Shown here: one piece after another, positions 54,792 to 63,804 of the stretch
Numbering within the stretch: the stretch's first letter is position 1
How the letters are laid out: every line of letters starts with the position of its first letter
Assembly (NCBI GenBank): GCA_035529315.1
Contig: DATKWZ010000045.1
Coordinates: forward strand, 22,658-86,657
Length of the DNA stretch: 64,000 nucleotides
Source of the DNA: Anaerolineae bacterium
GTDB taxonomy: Bacteria; Desulfobacterota; Desulfobacteria; Desulfobacterales; ETH-SRB1
Direction: 5' to 3'
Notes under the pieces: model-generated
The model's input: the letters and a program-made list of their open reading frames with translations, nothing else
What the model was told of the DNA's origin: nothing
The model's database searches: none
Translations under genes and position numbers: made by a program

Positions 54792-55844
54792 TCAGGCTTT
54801 TGCTTTTGCACTCTGTATTCTAAAAAATGCTTTCAATATCTCAGGATCAAACACTTTTCCGGACAACATCTCCATTTCCGCCAATGCTTCTTCAAAAGGC
54901 CATGCCTGTTTATAAGGCCGCTCATGGGTCAAGGCATCAAAGATATCAGCTATAGTTACAATTCTGGCAGGCAGAGGAATTGAATCCTTCTTTAATCCAT
55001 CAGGGTATCCGCTTCCATTCCAACGTTCGTGATGACTTCTGGCAATTTCACGTGCAATCCGGTAAAATGATTTATTTCCCAGAATTTTTTCCCCTGCGAT
55101 ACAATGCTCTTGCATTATCACCCATTCTTCAACGCTCAATGGGCCTGGTTTTTGCAAGATACTATCAGGGATGTGGATTTTGCCAATGTCATGCATGATG
55201 CTGAAAAATGCGATTTTCTCTGTTTTCTCAGAGGACATGCCCAGAGCCGCACATATATCGCGAGTATTCCGCTGAATTCTATAAATATGCTCTCCGGTGT
55301 CGTCATCTTTTGCCTCTGCTGCCAGGGCGAGCATTACAACGCCTTCCCGTACAGCCCCTTCAAGTTCTAAAGTTCGTTCATGGACCAGATTTTCAAGATT
55401 TTCATTGACGATGTTTAGTTGTTTATTTTGTTCTTTGGTTAATCTTTGAAGCCGTTTATTCTCCTGGACCAGGTTATAATATTGAAAAGCCCCCTCAACC
55501 GTTCCGTTTAATGCCTCAAATGACCAGGGCTTGGTCAAATATCCGAACACCTGCGAACGGTTGATACCGTCCATGGCATTTTCAAGAGTACCGTGGGCTG
55601 TAAGAAGAACTCTGACAACATCCGGTTTAATTTGTTTGACGTTCTCCAAAAAGGTAATGCCATCCATTTCAGGCATTTTCAGGTCGGAGAGCACCACACC
55701 TACGTCATTCTCTTTCAGGATTCTAAGTCCCTCTTCCCCTGAATTTGCCGAATAAATGGAATAGCTCTCGTGCCTGAGCTGGCGTTTAAGGCTGCTGATT
55801 GTATTTGGCTCATCATCTACTATAAGTAATGATCGATTAAGCAT
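54792..55844 (-). CDS. Response regulator with HD-GYP output domain
   Basis: 350 residues. Receiver (LLIVDDEPNTISSLKRQLRH, Asp in VVLSDLKMPEMDGITFLE), coiled-coil linker, then HD-GYP (~165-345): FFSIMHDIGKIHIPDSILQK, RSHHERWNGSGYPDGLKKDS and TIADIFDALTHERPYKQAWP. All metal ligands and the GYP motif are present, so c-di-GMP phosphodiesterase activity is expected. It precedes the chemosensory operon on the same strand, with a gap of about 266 bp. Confidence 0.93.
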   Translation of the reverse strand: MLNRSLLIVDDEPNTISSLKRQLRHESYSIYSANSGEEGLRILKENDVGVVLSDLKMPEMDGITFLENVKQIKPDVVRVLLTAHGTLENAMDGINRSQVFGYLTKPWSFEALNGTVEGAFQYYNLVQENKRLQRLTKEQNKQLNIVNENLENLVHERTLELEGAVREGVVMLALAAEAKDDDTGEHIYRIQRNTRDICAALGMSSEKTEKIAFFSIMHDIGKIHIPDSILQKPGPLSVEEWVIMQEHCIAGEKILGNKSFYRIAREIARSHHERWNGSGYPDGLKKDSIPLPARIVTIADIFDALTHERPYKQAWPFEEALAEMEMLSGKVFDPEILKAFFRIQSAKAKA

Positions 55845-55919
55845 TGTGGAGATTCTCCTTATTAAACAATCTTGACCACCAGTTTTTCTCTCTTTCGTTA
55901 AGTTCAGCCATGTCAGGGT

Positions 55920-55945
55920 GCTCGTTACTCGTTACTCGTTGATGG
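55920..55945. repeat. Heptamer repeat ACGAGTA at the end of the REC-PAS gene
   Basis: Minus strand: ACGAGTA ACGAGTA ACGAGCA. The units encode the final residues TSNE and the stop codon TAA of the gene at 55925-56758. Confidence 0.75.
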
Positions 55946-56758
55946 TCTGAAAAACAGGACAAATCCTTTGCCGCTAAACCTTCCGGAAAGTGGTGTTAAA
56001 TCAATGTCATAGCTTGTTCCTGATAACCGGTATCCCTTTAGTGTTACGGGTGTGCGGCACATAATCGCTTCATCAATCTTTTCTCGCATATCATTTGGAA
56101 AGTAATCAGAAAGCTTCTTCCCAATCTCAATACTCTTGCTGCTCTCTGACAAGGATTGCGCCTGTTGATTGATCGACACAATCATTCCTCTAACGCTGAC
56201 ACAAATGACCGGAGCAGGGAGGCATCCCAGGATGGCACGTGAAAGCTCCAGAGCATGATTCTTGGTTTCAAGCTCCTCTGTTGTTTTTTGGATCGACTCC
56301 GACAGATTTTTATTTGTTATTTGTAGCGCTTCATTTTGTTCCAGAACCTTTTTATGAAGTATCTTATTTGTCCAAATAAGGTCGTATTGTTCCAGTGCCC
56401 TGGTGATTTCCAGCTTTAAATTTTGATCATTCCACGGCTTCAGAAAAAATTTATACAGATCTCCCTTATTGATCAATTCGGTGATTGAATCTACTCCCGT
56501 ATAGCCTGTAAGGATGATCCTGATCACATCAGGATATTTTTTTTTTACTTGTGACAGAAATTCCATGCCGCTCATCTGTGGCATCTTCTGGTCGGAAAGC
56601 ACCAGCTGAACATCATTTTCTTCAAGAATCCTCAGCGCTTCTTCGCCGCTTAAAGCTGTCAACAAGTTGTAGTTTTCCTTTCGGAGTAATCGTCTTATAG
56701 AATTCAGTATATTCTCTTCGTCATCCACACACAAGATTGTATGATGGTAGTCGCCCAT
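55925..56758 (-). CDS. Response regulator with a C-terminal PAS-like domain
   Basis: 277 residues. Receiver (ILCVDDEENILNSIRRLLRK, Asp in LVLSDQKMPQMSGMEFL) followed by a coiled coil and a PAS-like domain (AILGCLPAPVICVSVRGMIV, MREKIDEAIMCRTPVTLKGY). No enzymatic output domain is seen, so it probably works by protein contact or as a modulator of the neighbouring HD-GYP regulators. It starts 17 bp after the stop of the gene at 56776-58158. Its C-terminal RPSTSNE is partly encoded by a heptamer repeat. Confidence 0.88.
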   Translation of the reverse strand: MGDYHHTILCVDDEENILNSIRRLLRKENYNLLTALSGEEALRILEENDVQLVLSDQKMPQMSGMEFLSQVKKKYPDVIRIILTGYTGVDSITELINKGDLYKFFLKPWNDQNLKLEITRALEQYDLIWTNKILHKKVLEQNEALQITNKNLSESIQKTTEELETKNHALELSRAILGCLPAPVICVSVRGMIVSINQQAQSLSESSKSIEIGKKLSDYFPNDMREKIDEAIMCRTPVTLKGYRLSGTSYDIDLTPLSGRFSGKGFVLFFRPSTSNE

Positions 56759-56775
56759 TCTAAATTTCCTGCCTA

Positions 56776-58158
56776 TTAAATAAATACATTAATCCACTCG
56801 TCTATGAGCTCGTTTTTTCCAAGTTTTTGAATGGAGGCTACTGACAATTTCTTAACTTCCCTGCCACTGGCGAGTAAAAGCCTGCCGTCTTTTAAATGAA
56901 GATCTTGCGCCAGGATCATGCCTTCTTTCAACTTTTCATAACCGATCCGCAGTTCCTGACTTTTCTTTTCTTTTTCAAATAATTTTGCTTCCCCTGCTAT
57001 TTTTATCAATTTTGTTACAACACCGATATCATATTTCTGGTGAGCGCCGATCATAATGATCTTTGGCGCGACTTCTTCGATCATTTTTTCAGGCTCTGTA
57101 ACATTAAAATTCCTGGTTGCCGGGCCAAAATATATTCTTGCTTTGTCAAGAATATATTTTATATCCTTCGGCCACCTGTATGCTATGTTGCAATAATCCG
57201 CTGCAGCTCCTATGATACGCGACCCCAAAGGAATTTCGTCTCCTTTCAAGCCATTAGGGAAACCGCTGCCGTCGAAGTTTTCATGGTGATAGAGTACAAT
57301 TTTAGATACTTTATTCAATCTTTCCACAGTTTCGAGACAGATCGAAGCAATAACAGGATGCTGGCGGTACATCTTTAATTCCTCCTCGCGCATATCTTCC
57401 TCATCCTTTAATAATTCCCTTGGGGATGATCCCAGCATGCCGACATCATGTATCATGCCGGCTATTTCAATCTGATCAAGCTCTTCACTGTCCAGCCCGT
57501 ATTCTTCGGCAACCTTTCTTGCAAGTTGCGCTACATGTTTCATATATCTTCCCAGTTCGGGATTTAAATTTTCAATCAATGAAGACATCAATCGAATTGT
57601 GTCTAAAAAACTCTCTTCCAGTTTTTTGTTGGTTTCTTCTAATGCTATATTTTTTTGCCTGACTTCCAGGGTTCTTTCACTTACCTTTTTCTCAAGATTT
57701 TTGTTAAGCTCATTGAGTTCTTTGTTTTGTGTGCTCGTAAGTTCTAAAAGACGCCGGTTTTCCAGCGTCAGTTCATACCGCTCAAGCAACTGTCGAACCT
57801 GAACCAGCAGCTCATCATCATTCCACGGTTTGCTCAGATACCTGTGAATTTTTCCTTTGTTAACGGCATCAATAACAGCATCCATATCGGAATAACCTGT
57901 CATAAGATATCTTCCGGCATCAGGAAAAATTTTCCTTGCCTTTTCCAGAAATTGAGTACCGGTCATCTCCGGCATGCGTTGATCAGAGATAATCAGTGAA
58001 ACAGGCTCCTCTAACGTGTTAAGCAGCTCAAGCCCTTCCTTTCCGCTGGAAGCTGTGAAAATCCTGTAATCTTCCTTGCGAAAAATTCGTTTAAGCGATT
58101 CTGTAATAGAAACCTCGTCATCTACAAGCAAAATTGAATGTTGATACTTGGATGTCAT
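56776..58158 (-). CDS. Response regulator with a divergent HD-GYP domain and C-terminal DUF3391-like module
   Basis: 460 residues. Receiver (ILLVDDEVSITESLKRIFRK, Asp in LIISDQRMPEMTG), coiled coil, then an HD-type domain: IAGMIHDVGMLGSSPRELLK, LYHHENFDGSGFPNGLKGDE. GSGFP stands in place of GSGYP, and the usual VADxFDAMTxxRPY segment is replaced by AAADYCNIAYRWP. The C-terminal ~75 residues (LKEGMILAQDLHLKDGRLLL, ASGREVKKLSVASI) resemble the small protein at 58964. Phosphodiesterase activity may be altered or lost. Confidence 0.88.
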   Translation of the reverse strand: MTSKYQHSILLVDDEVSITESLKRIFRKEDYRIFTASSGKEGLELLNTLEEPVSLIISDQRMPEMTGTQFLEKARKIFPDAGRYLMTGYSDMDAVIDAVNKGKIHRYLSKPWNDDELLVQVRQLLERYELTLENRRLLELTSTQNKELNELNKNLEKKVSERTLEVRQKNIALEETNKKLEESFLDTIRLMSSLIENLNPELGRYMKHVAQLARKVAEEYGLDSEELDQIEIAGMIHDVGMLGSSPRELLKDEEDMREEELKMYRQHPVIASICLETVERLNKVSKIVLYHHENFDGSGFPNGLKGDEIPLGSRIIGAAADYCNIAYRWPKDIKYILDKARIYFGPATRNFNVTEPEKMIEEVAPKIIMIGAHQKYDIGVVTKLIKIAGEAKLFEKEKKSQELRIGYEKLKEGMILAQDLHLKDGRLLLASGREVKKLSVASIQKLGKNELIDEWINVFI

Positions 58159-58160
58159 TA

Positions 58161-58262
58161 AAAATTCTCCTTACTGGTTGCTTGTTACTGGTTGCTCTTT
58201 GCTCTCCGCTCTCTGCTCGAATACTCAACCATTTAACTACTCGACTACTCGACCAATCGGGA
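58161..58262. repeat. Short tandem repeats (GTTACTGGTTGCT; ACTACTCG) beside the kinase pseudogene
   Basis: Units TTACTGGTTGCTTG then TTACTGGTTGCTC, followed by CTCTTTGCTCTCCGCTCTCT and ACTACTCG ACTACTCG ACC. The last units give the C-terminal codons and stop of the pseudogene on the minus strand. The tract parallels 42176-42262. Confidence 0.7.
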
Positions 58263-58561
58263 TCCGAATCGTAAAAGTTATTCCCTTGCCTATCGTACTT
58301 CCCACACCTATGGTCCCTTTATGCTTTTTAATGATGTTGTAAGCAATATTTATGCCCAAACCTGTTCCCTTTCCTACATCCTGGGTGGGCAAAATCCTTG
58401 TTATAGCCTGCAAGGACATTCAGTTTGCTGCTGATAAATCCGGTTGGATTATTAATCTCGTGAGCCACGCCTGCGGCGAGCTGTCCCGGCCTTAAAGACT
58501 TTCTGCATCTCCTCGTGAGCATGTTTGGGATCAGTGAGATAGTCTTTAAAGAGGGTGCCAA
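58237..58561 (-). pseudogene. Collapsed histidine kinase pseudogene (paralogue of 42254-44032)
   Basis: The minus strand reads GQLAAGVAHEINNPTGFISS, then KLNVLAGYNK, jumps to DFAHP (found ~110 residues later in the paralogue) and, in another frame, to VGKGTGLGINIAYNIIKKHK and GITFTIRIPIGRVVE. The paralogue at 42254 has GQLAAGIAHEINNPTGFISS, KDFAHPDDKE and GKGTGLGLNISYKIIKEHNG. So there is one large internal deletion, a second deletion and a frame change. The nucleotide match continues to the stop codon and into the adjoining ACTACTCG repeat. Confidence 0.85.
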
Positions 58562-58963
58562 TTAACTCTTCATGATAATTAATATAATCCTTATTCTTAG
58601 TCAAGGTTTTATAGCAGGACATTACGCTTGCATCTCTTCCCGTTCAAGTTGTTAATTTTAAGGATTTTTTCCCTTTATTACAGCAAAAAATCCAAAGTGA
58701 ATTATTCAATACTTGACATGCGGAAACATACCCGTAGAACATAATAACAGAAGGAGTTTGGCAACGGCGGAGGTTGAGGAGCAGGCTGTGGTGATGGTTT
58801 TTGTTGCATTTATACGTTGTTTGTGATAATATTTTTTAATATTATATATTATAATTGAACGAACGATTTCCGGAACTGGTGGAAAGTAAAAACACTCGAC
58901 ATACCGTGGAAAAAATGTAAGAATCCAACAAAAATCTTTAATTCTACAACATGAGATTAGTTT
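58562..58963. other. Divergent intergenic region, no feature recognised
   Basis: About 400 bp between the kinase pseudogene (minus) and the plus-strand operon starting at 58964. AT-rich blocks (near 58830-58860) and a TTGACA at about 58713 are present, but no convincing promoter pair, hairpin or frame was found. Confidence 0.4.
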
Positions 58964-59332
58964 ATGGGCATATTAAGTATAAATGATCTAAAGCCCGGTA
59001 TGGTTTTGGCGCAGGCTGCTAAGAACAGACATGGCGCTGTCATACTGGGTGAAGGTAAATTGCTGACGGAAAAACATATCAATTCTTTTAAGACCTGGGG
59101 AGTCACCACGGTTGACATAAAGGATATTGACAGCGATCAACTGGTAAAAGAAGAAATGGACGCTCTGTCGAATGATGATGTTGAATTGATTGAAAAGGAG
59201 CTTGATGAATTATTCCCACCTTTTGAAGCTAATCCTGTCATGGAGGAAATATACAAGATTGTTAAAAAGCTAAGGTTAAAACAGATCGCAAATCAAATTA
59301 AGGATTCTACTGATGGAATCGAAAAAGATTGA
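58964..59332 (+). CDS. Small DUF3391-like protein preceding an HDOD gene
   Basis: 122 residues. INDLKPGMVLAQAAKNRHGA with VILGEGKLLTEKHINSFKTW and GVTTVDIKDID is the small beta domain usually found in front of HD-GYP domains (DUF3391-like), here on its own, followed by an acidic helical tail. The same module forms the C-terminus of the divergent HD-GYP regulator at 56776-58158. The 3' end overlaps the HDOD gene by 20 bp, so translation is coupled and a physical partnership is likely. Confidence 0.7.
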   Translation: MGILSINDLKPGMVLAQAAKNRHGAVILGEGKLLTEKHINSFKTWGVTTVDIKDIDSDQLVKEEMDALSNDDVELIEKELDELFPPFEANPVMEEIYKIVKKLRLKQIANQIKDSTDGIEKD

Positions 59333-60164
59333 TAGAATAATAAGTTCTATCGGCGGCTTGCCGACCCTACCTACTATTTATATGAAGCTTTCACATCTTC
59401 TGAATGCACCTGACTCATCAATCAGAAAGATAAGCAACATCATCTCTGAAGATCAGGCTATAGCAGCCATGGTGCTCAAAATTGTCAATTCAGCATCCTA
59501 TGGTTTTTACAATAAAATCGGGGACCTGCAGCAGGCCATCGTAATTTTGGGGCTGAACGAAATAAAAAGCCTGGTGCTTGCAACTTCTATGTATAAAATT
59601 GTAAAAGGATTCAAATCAAGCAGCGCATTTAATATGGAGAAGTTCTGGAAACATGCCATAGGATGCGCGATCTTAGCAAAGGTTCTGGCTGAAACCGCTT
59701 ACATAAAAGACCCGGAAGATGTTTTTACGGGAGGCCTGCTTCACGACATAGGAAAACTGATCCATGCTACCTATTTGCGCGAAGAGTTTAACAATGTAGT
59801 AGCCGATGTTGCGGAGACCGGATCTCAGATATCTGAATCGGAAAAAAAGATAATGGGTTTTGATCATACTCAGACAGGGGAAGCCTTGGCTGAAAAGTGG
59901 TCCTTGCCCCGAAGAACAATCAACATGATAGCCTACCATCATTTTTCCCGTATGCCGCGCACCATAACTAAAGAGATGGCGGCCGTTCACATCGGGAACA
60001 CTCTCTGCATAGCTCTTCGCATGGGATCAGGCGGAGAAAAACGGGTGCCGATTGTTAATCAAAAAGCATGGGAAATCCTGGATCTTAAGTTAAGTGATCT
60101 TGAATATGTTATGCAAAGATCCACAAAACTTTTTGAGGAAAGCATTTCTGTTATGGAATTTTAA
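59313..60164 (+). CDS. HDOD domain protein
   Basis: 283 residues. LPTLPTIYMKLSHLLNAPDS, ISEDQAIAAMVLKIVNSASY, VILGLNEIKSLVLATSMYKI and GGLLHDIGKLIHATYLREEF are HDOD signatures; LAEKWSLPRRTINMIAYHHF lies at the end of the domain. HDOD proteins are metal-binding HD relatives that act in signalling, often without known catalysis. The GGLLHDIGK motif is intact. Centre of a plus-strand operon with HD-GYP and MBL genes. Confidence 0.92.
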   Translation: MESKKIDRIISSIGGLPTLPTIYMKLSHLLNAPDSSIRKISNIISEDQAIAAMVLKIVNSASYGFYNKIGDLQQAIVILGLNEIKSLVLATSMYKIVKGFKSSSAFNMEKFWKHAIGCAILAKVLAETAYIKDPEDVFTGGLLHDIGKLIHATYLREEFNNVVADVAETGSQISESEKKIMGFDHTQTGEALAEKWSLPRRTINMIAYHHFSRMPRTITKEMAAVHIGNTLCIALRMGSGGEKRVPIVNQKAWEILDLKLSDLEYVMQRSTKLFEESISVMEF

Positions 60165-60200
60165 TAATCTGCCAGAGCTCTGTTATTCCTTTTAGCAAGC

Positions 60201-61415
60201 TTGATTTTAGAGAAGTGGGAAGTGCCTGAGGCTGTAAAAGATTTATATAAAATGCAAAACAAACAGATACTAATTGATCAAAATGAAGTTGAACCAATAG
60301 TCAAAAAACTCCGCTTTCTGGAAGAATCGAACAAAGCGCTTATTAGCATTCAGGATAAGCTTGATCGGTTAAGCCACTTTCAATCCAAGGTACTCTTATC
60401 TTATGATGTTCATCACGTACTTGAGACATGGCTTGTCAGGCTCGGGGAACTGGTCAAAATCGAAGTTTGCTCTGTCTTTCTTGTAGAAGAGGGGGGTATT
60501 GAGTTTGTCCACAAGATATCAAAACCTGAAAAACTTTCGCCTGTTATTCAAAAGGAGGTCGAGGCTCAAATCAGCCTGGGAAACTTCGGACGGGCCATCA
60601 GCAAAGGCATTCCCCTGAGTGCCCGGGCTGAAGTCTTTGGAAAAGAAAACGGTCGGCATCTAAGTATCATGATAGCCCCTCTTTCCAACCTGGAAAGGAC
60701 TATAGGCGCAGTTGTCATTGTCTTTGAAGAAGACAAAGATTTCATAAGACAGCAAACCTTAAGACTTCTACACATTCTCGTAGATTTCTTTTCCCTGTCC
60801 CTGGAAAATATATACTTGCTTGACGATCTGAAATCTGCTTACTTCTATACCATCAAAGCCATTGCCAACTCCATAGAAGCGCGTGATCCATACACGAAAG
60901 GCCATTCTGAGAGAGTTGCTCGATTCTCTAAAGCAATAGCCGAGGAGTTTAACTGGGGCAAAAACGAGATAGAGCTTATTGATTGGGGAGGGGCTCTTCA
61001 TGACGTTGGCAAGATAGGCATTCACGATTCTATTCTGAACAAACCGGGAAGGCTTACCGATAATGAATACAATGAAATGAAATTACACCCCTTAATCGGC
61101 GCTCAAATAGTCAAAGGCATCTCTTTCTTGGAACCTGTAATACCCTATATCCTTGAGCACCATGAAAGATTTGACGGCAAGGGTTATCCAGGGGGCGTGA
61201 CCGGTAAAAATATTTCTATAAAAGGAAGACTGTTGGCGGTGGCTGACACCTTTGATGCAATGACCAGTGATAGACCATATAGAAAAGGCTTAAAACCGGA
61301 GGATGCTTTTAAGGAGATATCAAGAAATCAAGGAACTCAATTTGATCCCGATGTTGTACGGGCTTTTGAAAAGGCCCGGATGTCCGGCAAATTGATATAT
61401 GAAGGTCGTGAATAA
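60201..61415 (+). CDS. GAF - HD-GYP phosphodiesterase
   Basis: 404 residues if TTG at 60201 is the start; an ATG at 60252 is the alternative and no clear ribosome-binding site decides. The first residues LEKWEVPEAVKDLY resemble the end of an HDOD domain. A GAF domain (~65-205; VKIEVCSVFLVEEGGIEFVH) precedes HD-GYP: ALHDVGKIGIHDSILNKPGR, LEHHERFDGKGYPGGVTGKN and AVADTFDAMTSDRPYRKGLK. All catalytic motifs are canonical, so c-di-GMP hydrolysis under control of a GAF ligand is expected. Confidence 0.92.
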   Translation: MILEKWEVPEAVKDLYKMQNKQILIDQNEVEPIVKKLRFLEESNKALISIQDKLDRLSHFQSKVLLSYDVHHVLETWLVRLGELVKIEVCSVFLVEEGGIEFVHKISKPEKLSPVIQKEVEAQISLGNFGRAISKGIPLSARAEVFGKENGRHLSIMIAPLSNLERTIGAVVIVFEEDKDFIRQQTLRLLHILVDFFSLSLENIYLLDDLKSAYFYTIKAIANSIEARDPYTKGHSERVARFSKAIAEEFNWGKNEIELIDWGGALHDVGKIGIHDSILNKPGRLTDNEYNEMKLHPLIGAQIVKGISFLEPVIPYILEHHERFDGKGYPGGVTGKNISIKGRLLAVADTFDAMTSDRPYRKGLKPEDAFKEISRNQGTQFDPDVVRAFEKARMSGKLIYEGRE

Positions 61416-61456
61416 TTGATGGTTATTCCATCAAAAACCCAAAGAATGAGGCGGTT

Positions 61457-62170
61457 ATGCGTGAATATACAATTCATCCTCTGGCTGTTGGCATTAATGA
61501 AACAGACCAGGGGGTCATGACCTATCTTCGTGATTATGGGAAAAGGATTCTTCTTCCTATTTATGTTTTTTACATAAAAGGAGGCAGCAAAAACATTCTG
61601 GTTGATACAGGGCTTGAACAGTTTGTCGTGCCTGATGGAGCAGGGGAAAAGTGTGGATTTGAAATACTTGAATTTGAGGAGGCGCTTGCAACCGTGAATC
61701 TGAAGCCTCAAGAAATCGATGTGATCATTCATACCCATCTTCATAATGATCATTGTGAAAACGATTATAAATGTACGGTCGCAGATGTGTATGTTCAGAA
61801 GGCTGAGCTTGAATTTTTTAAAAAACCTCATCCGATCGACCACAGGTATTATTCGGATGTGCTTGATGATGTAAATGTGATCGAAGTGGATGGAGACGCA
61901 AATATATTTGACGGGATTGATGTGATTTTTACGCCCGGTCATACTGTCGGAGGTCAGTCTATTTCAATAAATACTTCAAACGGGAAGGCGATTATCACAG
62001 GTTTTTGTTGTAATGAAAAAAACTTTCCGGCAAACGGCCCTGCTGTTGCTTCTGGTGTGCATATAAATGTGATGGAGGCTTATGATTCCGCCCAGAAGAT
62101 AAAGAAGATGGCGGATATTCTGATTCCTTTACACGATCTTTCCACAGGGAGGGTAAGGTCTATTCCATGA
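61457..62170 (+). CDS. MBL-fold metallohydrolase (AHL lactonase-like family)
   Basis: 237 residues. [20 protein letters not shown] carries the H-x-H-x-D-H metal motif and [19 protein letters not shown] the next His. Where the family normally has an Asp metal bridge (TGD-type), this protein has [14 protein letters not shown]. The C-terminal His is in [13 protein letters not shown]. The overall pattern (VDTGL ... HLHNDHC ... PGHTVGGQS) matches AHL-lactonase-like hydrolases; the substrate is unknown. The last 11 bp overlap the end of hemL. Confidence 0.82.
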   Translation: MREYTIHPLAVGINETDQGVMTYLRDYGKRILLPIYVFYIKGGSKNILVDTGLEQFVVPDGAGEKCGFEILEFEEALATVNLKPQEIDVIIHTHLHNDHCENDYKCTVADVYVQKAELEFFKKPHPIDHRYYSDVLDDVNVIEVDGDANIFDGIDVIFTPGHTVGGQSISINTSNGKAIITGFCCNEKNFPANGPAVASGVHINVMEAYDSAQKIKKMADILIPLHDLSTGRVRSIP

Positions 62171-63449
62171 TAGAACCCAGCACTTTCTCCGCCGCTTTTA
62201 TTGTAGCATCTATATCTTTTACGCTATGAGCCGATGAAACGAAAATGGTTTCAAACTGGGATGGCGCGAGATAAATACCTTTTTCGAGCATGCCCTTGTA
62301 AAAGGCTGAAAACATATCAAGATCGCAGGTCTTTGCATCGTCAAAATTAATAACATCTTTATCAGTGAAGAAAAGACCTATCATTGAGCCCACCCTTTTT
62401 ATTCTTGCCTTTATCTTTGCCTTTTCAGCTGCTTTTTCAAGGCCAATAGCAAGTTTATCAGCTTTTTCATCCAGAGCATTATAAAAGCGCGGTTTTTTTA
62501 GTTGCGTAAGTGTTGCAATGCCTGCCGCCATGGCAAGAGGATTGCCGGACAGAGTGCCTGCCTGATACACAGGCCCCTGTGGGGCTATATGTTCCATGAT
62601 TTCACGTTTGCCTCCATACGCGCCGACAGGCAACCCGCCTCCAATGATTTTGCCGAGGCATGTAATATCCGGAGAGATCTTGTAAAGAGATTGAGCACCT
62701 CCGTATGCCACCCTGAAACCGGTCATAACCTCGTCAAATATAAGCAAGCTGCCGTTTCTTTCAGTCAGGTCTTTTAAAGTTTTAAGGAAACCTTCAACAG
62801 GAGGCACCAGCCCCATGTTTCCTGCAACAGGTTCAACTATTATGCAGGCAATCTTATCCCCTTTGTCCTCCATAACCTTTTTTACACACTCGATGTCATT
62901 ATAAGGAAGAGACAGCGTGTGCGCTACAAAGGATTCCGGCACACCAGGGCTTCCGGGAATGCCCAAAGTGGCAATGCCTGACCCTGCCTTCACAAGAAGG
63001 GAGTCTGCATGGCCATGATAGCATCCGTCAAATTTAATTATCGTGTCTCTGCCAGTGACTCCGCGGGCAAGCCTTATAGCGCTCATGGTAGCTTCTGTGC
63101 CGGAGTTTACCATCCTGACCATATCTATTGAGGGGACGGCAGCTATGACCATTTCAGCGAGTTTGATTTCCAGGTCAATAGGCGCCCCAAAACTTGTTCC
63201 CCGATTCAAAGCAGATGCAAGAGCCCTGATAACCGAGGAGTGCCTGTGCCCGAGTATCATAGGCCCCCATGAACCGATATAGTCTATATATTTGTTGCCG
63301 TCCACATCAACAACCATGCTTCCATTGGCATAATTTATAAAGATTGGTTCCATGCCGACCGATTTGCACGCGCGAACAGGGCTGTTGACACCTCCTGGTA
63401 TGACATCTAAAGCTCGATTAAATAGTTTATGAGATTTCTCGCAGTTCAT
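62160..63449 (-). CDS. hemL: Glutamate-1-semialdehyde 2,1-aminomutase
   Basis: 429 residues. [78 protein letters not shown] and [20 protein letters not shown] (PLP Lys) identify HemL. It makes 5-aminolevulinate in the C5 pathway of tetrapyrrole synthesis. It is transcribed convergently with the MBL gene; no other hem gene is in view. Confidence 0.98.
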   Translation of the reverse strand: MNCEKSHKLFNRALDVIPGGVNSPVRACKSVGMEPIFINYANGSMVVDVDGNKYIDYIGSWGPMILGHRHSSVIRALASALNRGTSFGAPIDLEIKLAEMVIAAVPSIDMVRMVNSGTEATMSAIRLARGVTGRDTIIKFDGCYHGHADSLLVKAGSGIATLGIPGSPGVPESFVAHTLSLPYNDIECVKKVMEDKGDKIACIIVEPVAGNMGLVPPVEGFLKTLKDLTERNGSLLIFDEVMTGFRVAYGGAQSLYKISPDITCLGKIIGGGLPVGAYGGKREIMEHIAPQGPVYQAGTLSGNPLAMAAGIATLTQLKKPRFYNALDEKADKLAIGLEKAAEKAKIKARIKRVGSMIGLFFTDKDVINFDDAKTCDLDMFSAFYKGMLEKGIYLAPSQFETIFVSSAHSVKDIDATIKAAEKVLGSIME

Positions 63450-63626
63450 TTTTAAACCGTCCTTTTTTAAAAGTTTTTATCCGGCTCAAGTATTTTTTGG
63501 CATATTACTTTAAAAATACTGGAAAATCAAAAAGTTTATGGATTATCTCCAAATTAGTTGTAGTTAATTAAGACAAAACAGGTGGGTTATTTCCAATTGA
63601 GCAGGTATGATCCCAGAGGGTACAAG

Positions 63627-63789
63627 GGGCCAAGGATTCAAGGGTTTGAGTGAAAGGAAGAAAGATATAGCAGAAGGATATGGAAGAAAGACAACCAGGG
63701 ATTACATCAGGATGCTTTACATGGCAGAAAGCGAAAGAATGTTAAAGCCGCTGATAAAGTCTTTAGAAAACAAACCCTTGAACCCTTGA
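63627..63789 (+). pseudogene. Collapsed four-helix-bundle gene (23S-IVP family)
   Basis: The frame reads KGLSERKKDIAEGYGRKTTR, DYIRMLYMA, then directly ESERMLKPLIKSLENKPLNP and stop. IAEGYGRxTxxDYIxxLxxA is the family's helix 2-3 motif and ERMLKxLIKSLEN the last helix; roughly 35-40 residues between them and the whole N-terminus are missing. The C-terminal NKPLNP and the stop come from the CCCTTGAA repeat. The left flank GGATTCAAGGGTTTGAG is the inverse of that repeat. Confidence 0.75.
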
Positions 63790-63804
63790 ACCCTTGAACC
63801 CCTG
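63774..63804. repeat. Octamer repeat CCCTTGAA
   Basis: Three complete units CCCTTGAA plus a partial CCCCTGGG. It overlaps the stop of the four-helix-bundle relic. An inverted partner (CAAGGATTCAAGGGTTTGAG) lies at about 63631-63650 on the other side of the relic. Confidence 0.8.

Noticed and set aside
63774..63804. CRISPR-like array at the CCCTTGAA repeats (and other heptamer tracts)
   Set aside because: Units are 7-8 bp with no spacers; no cas genes in the window.
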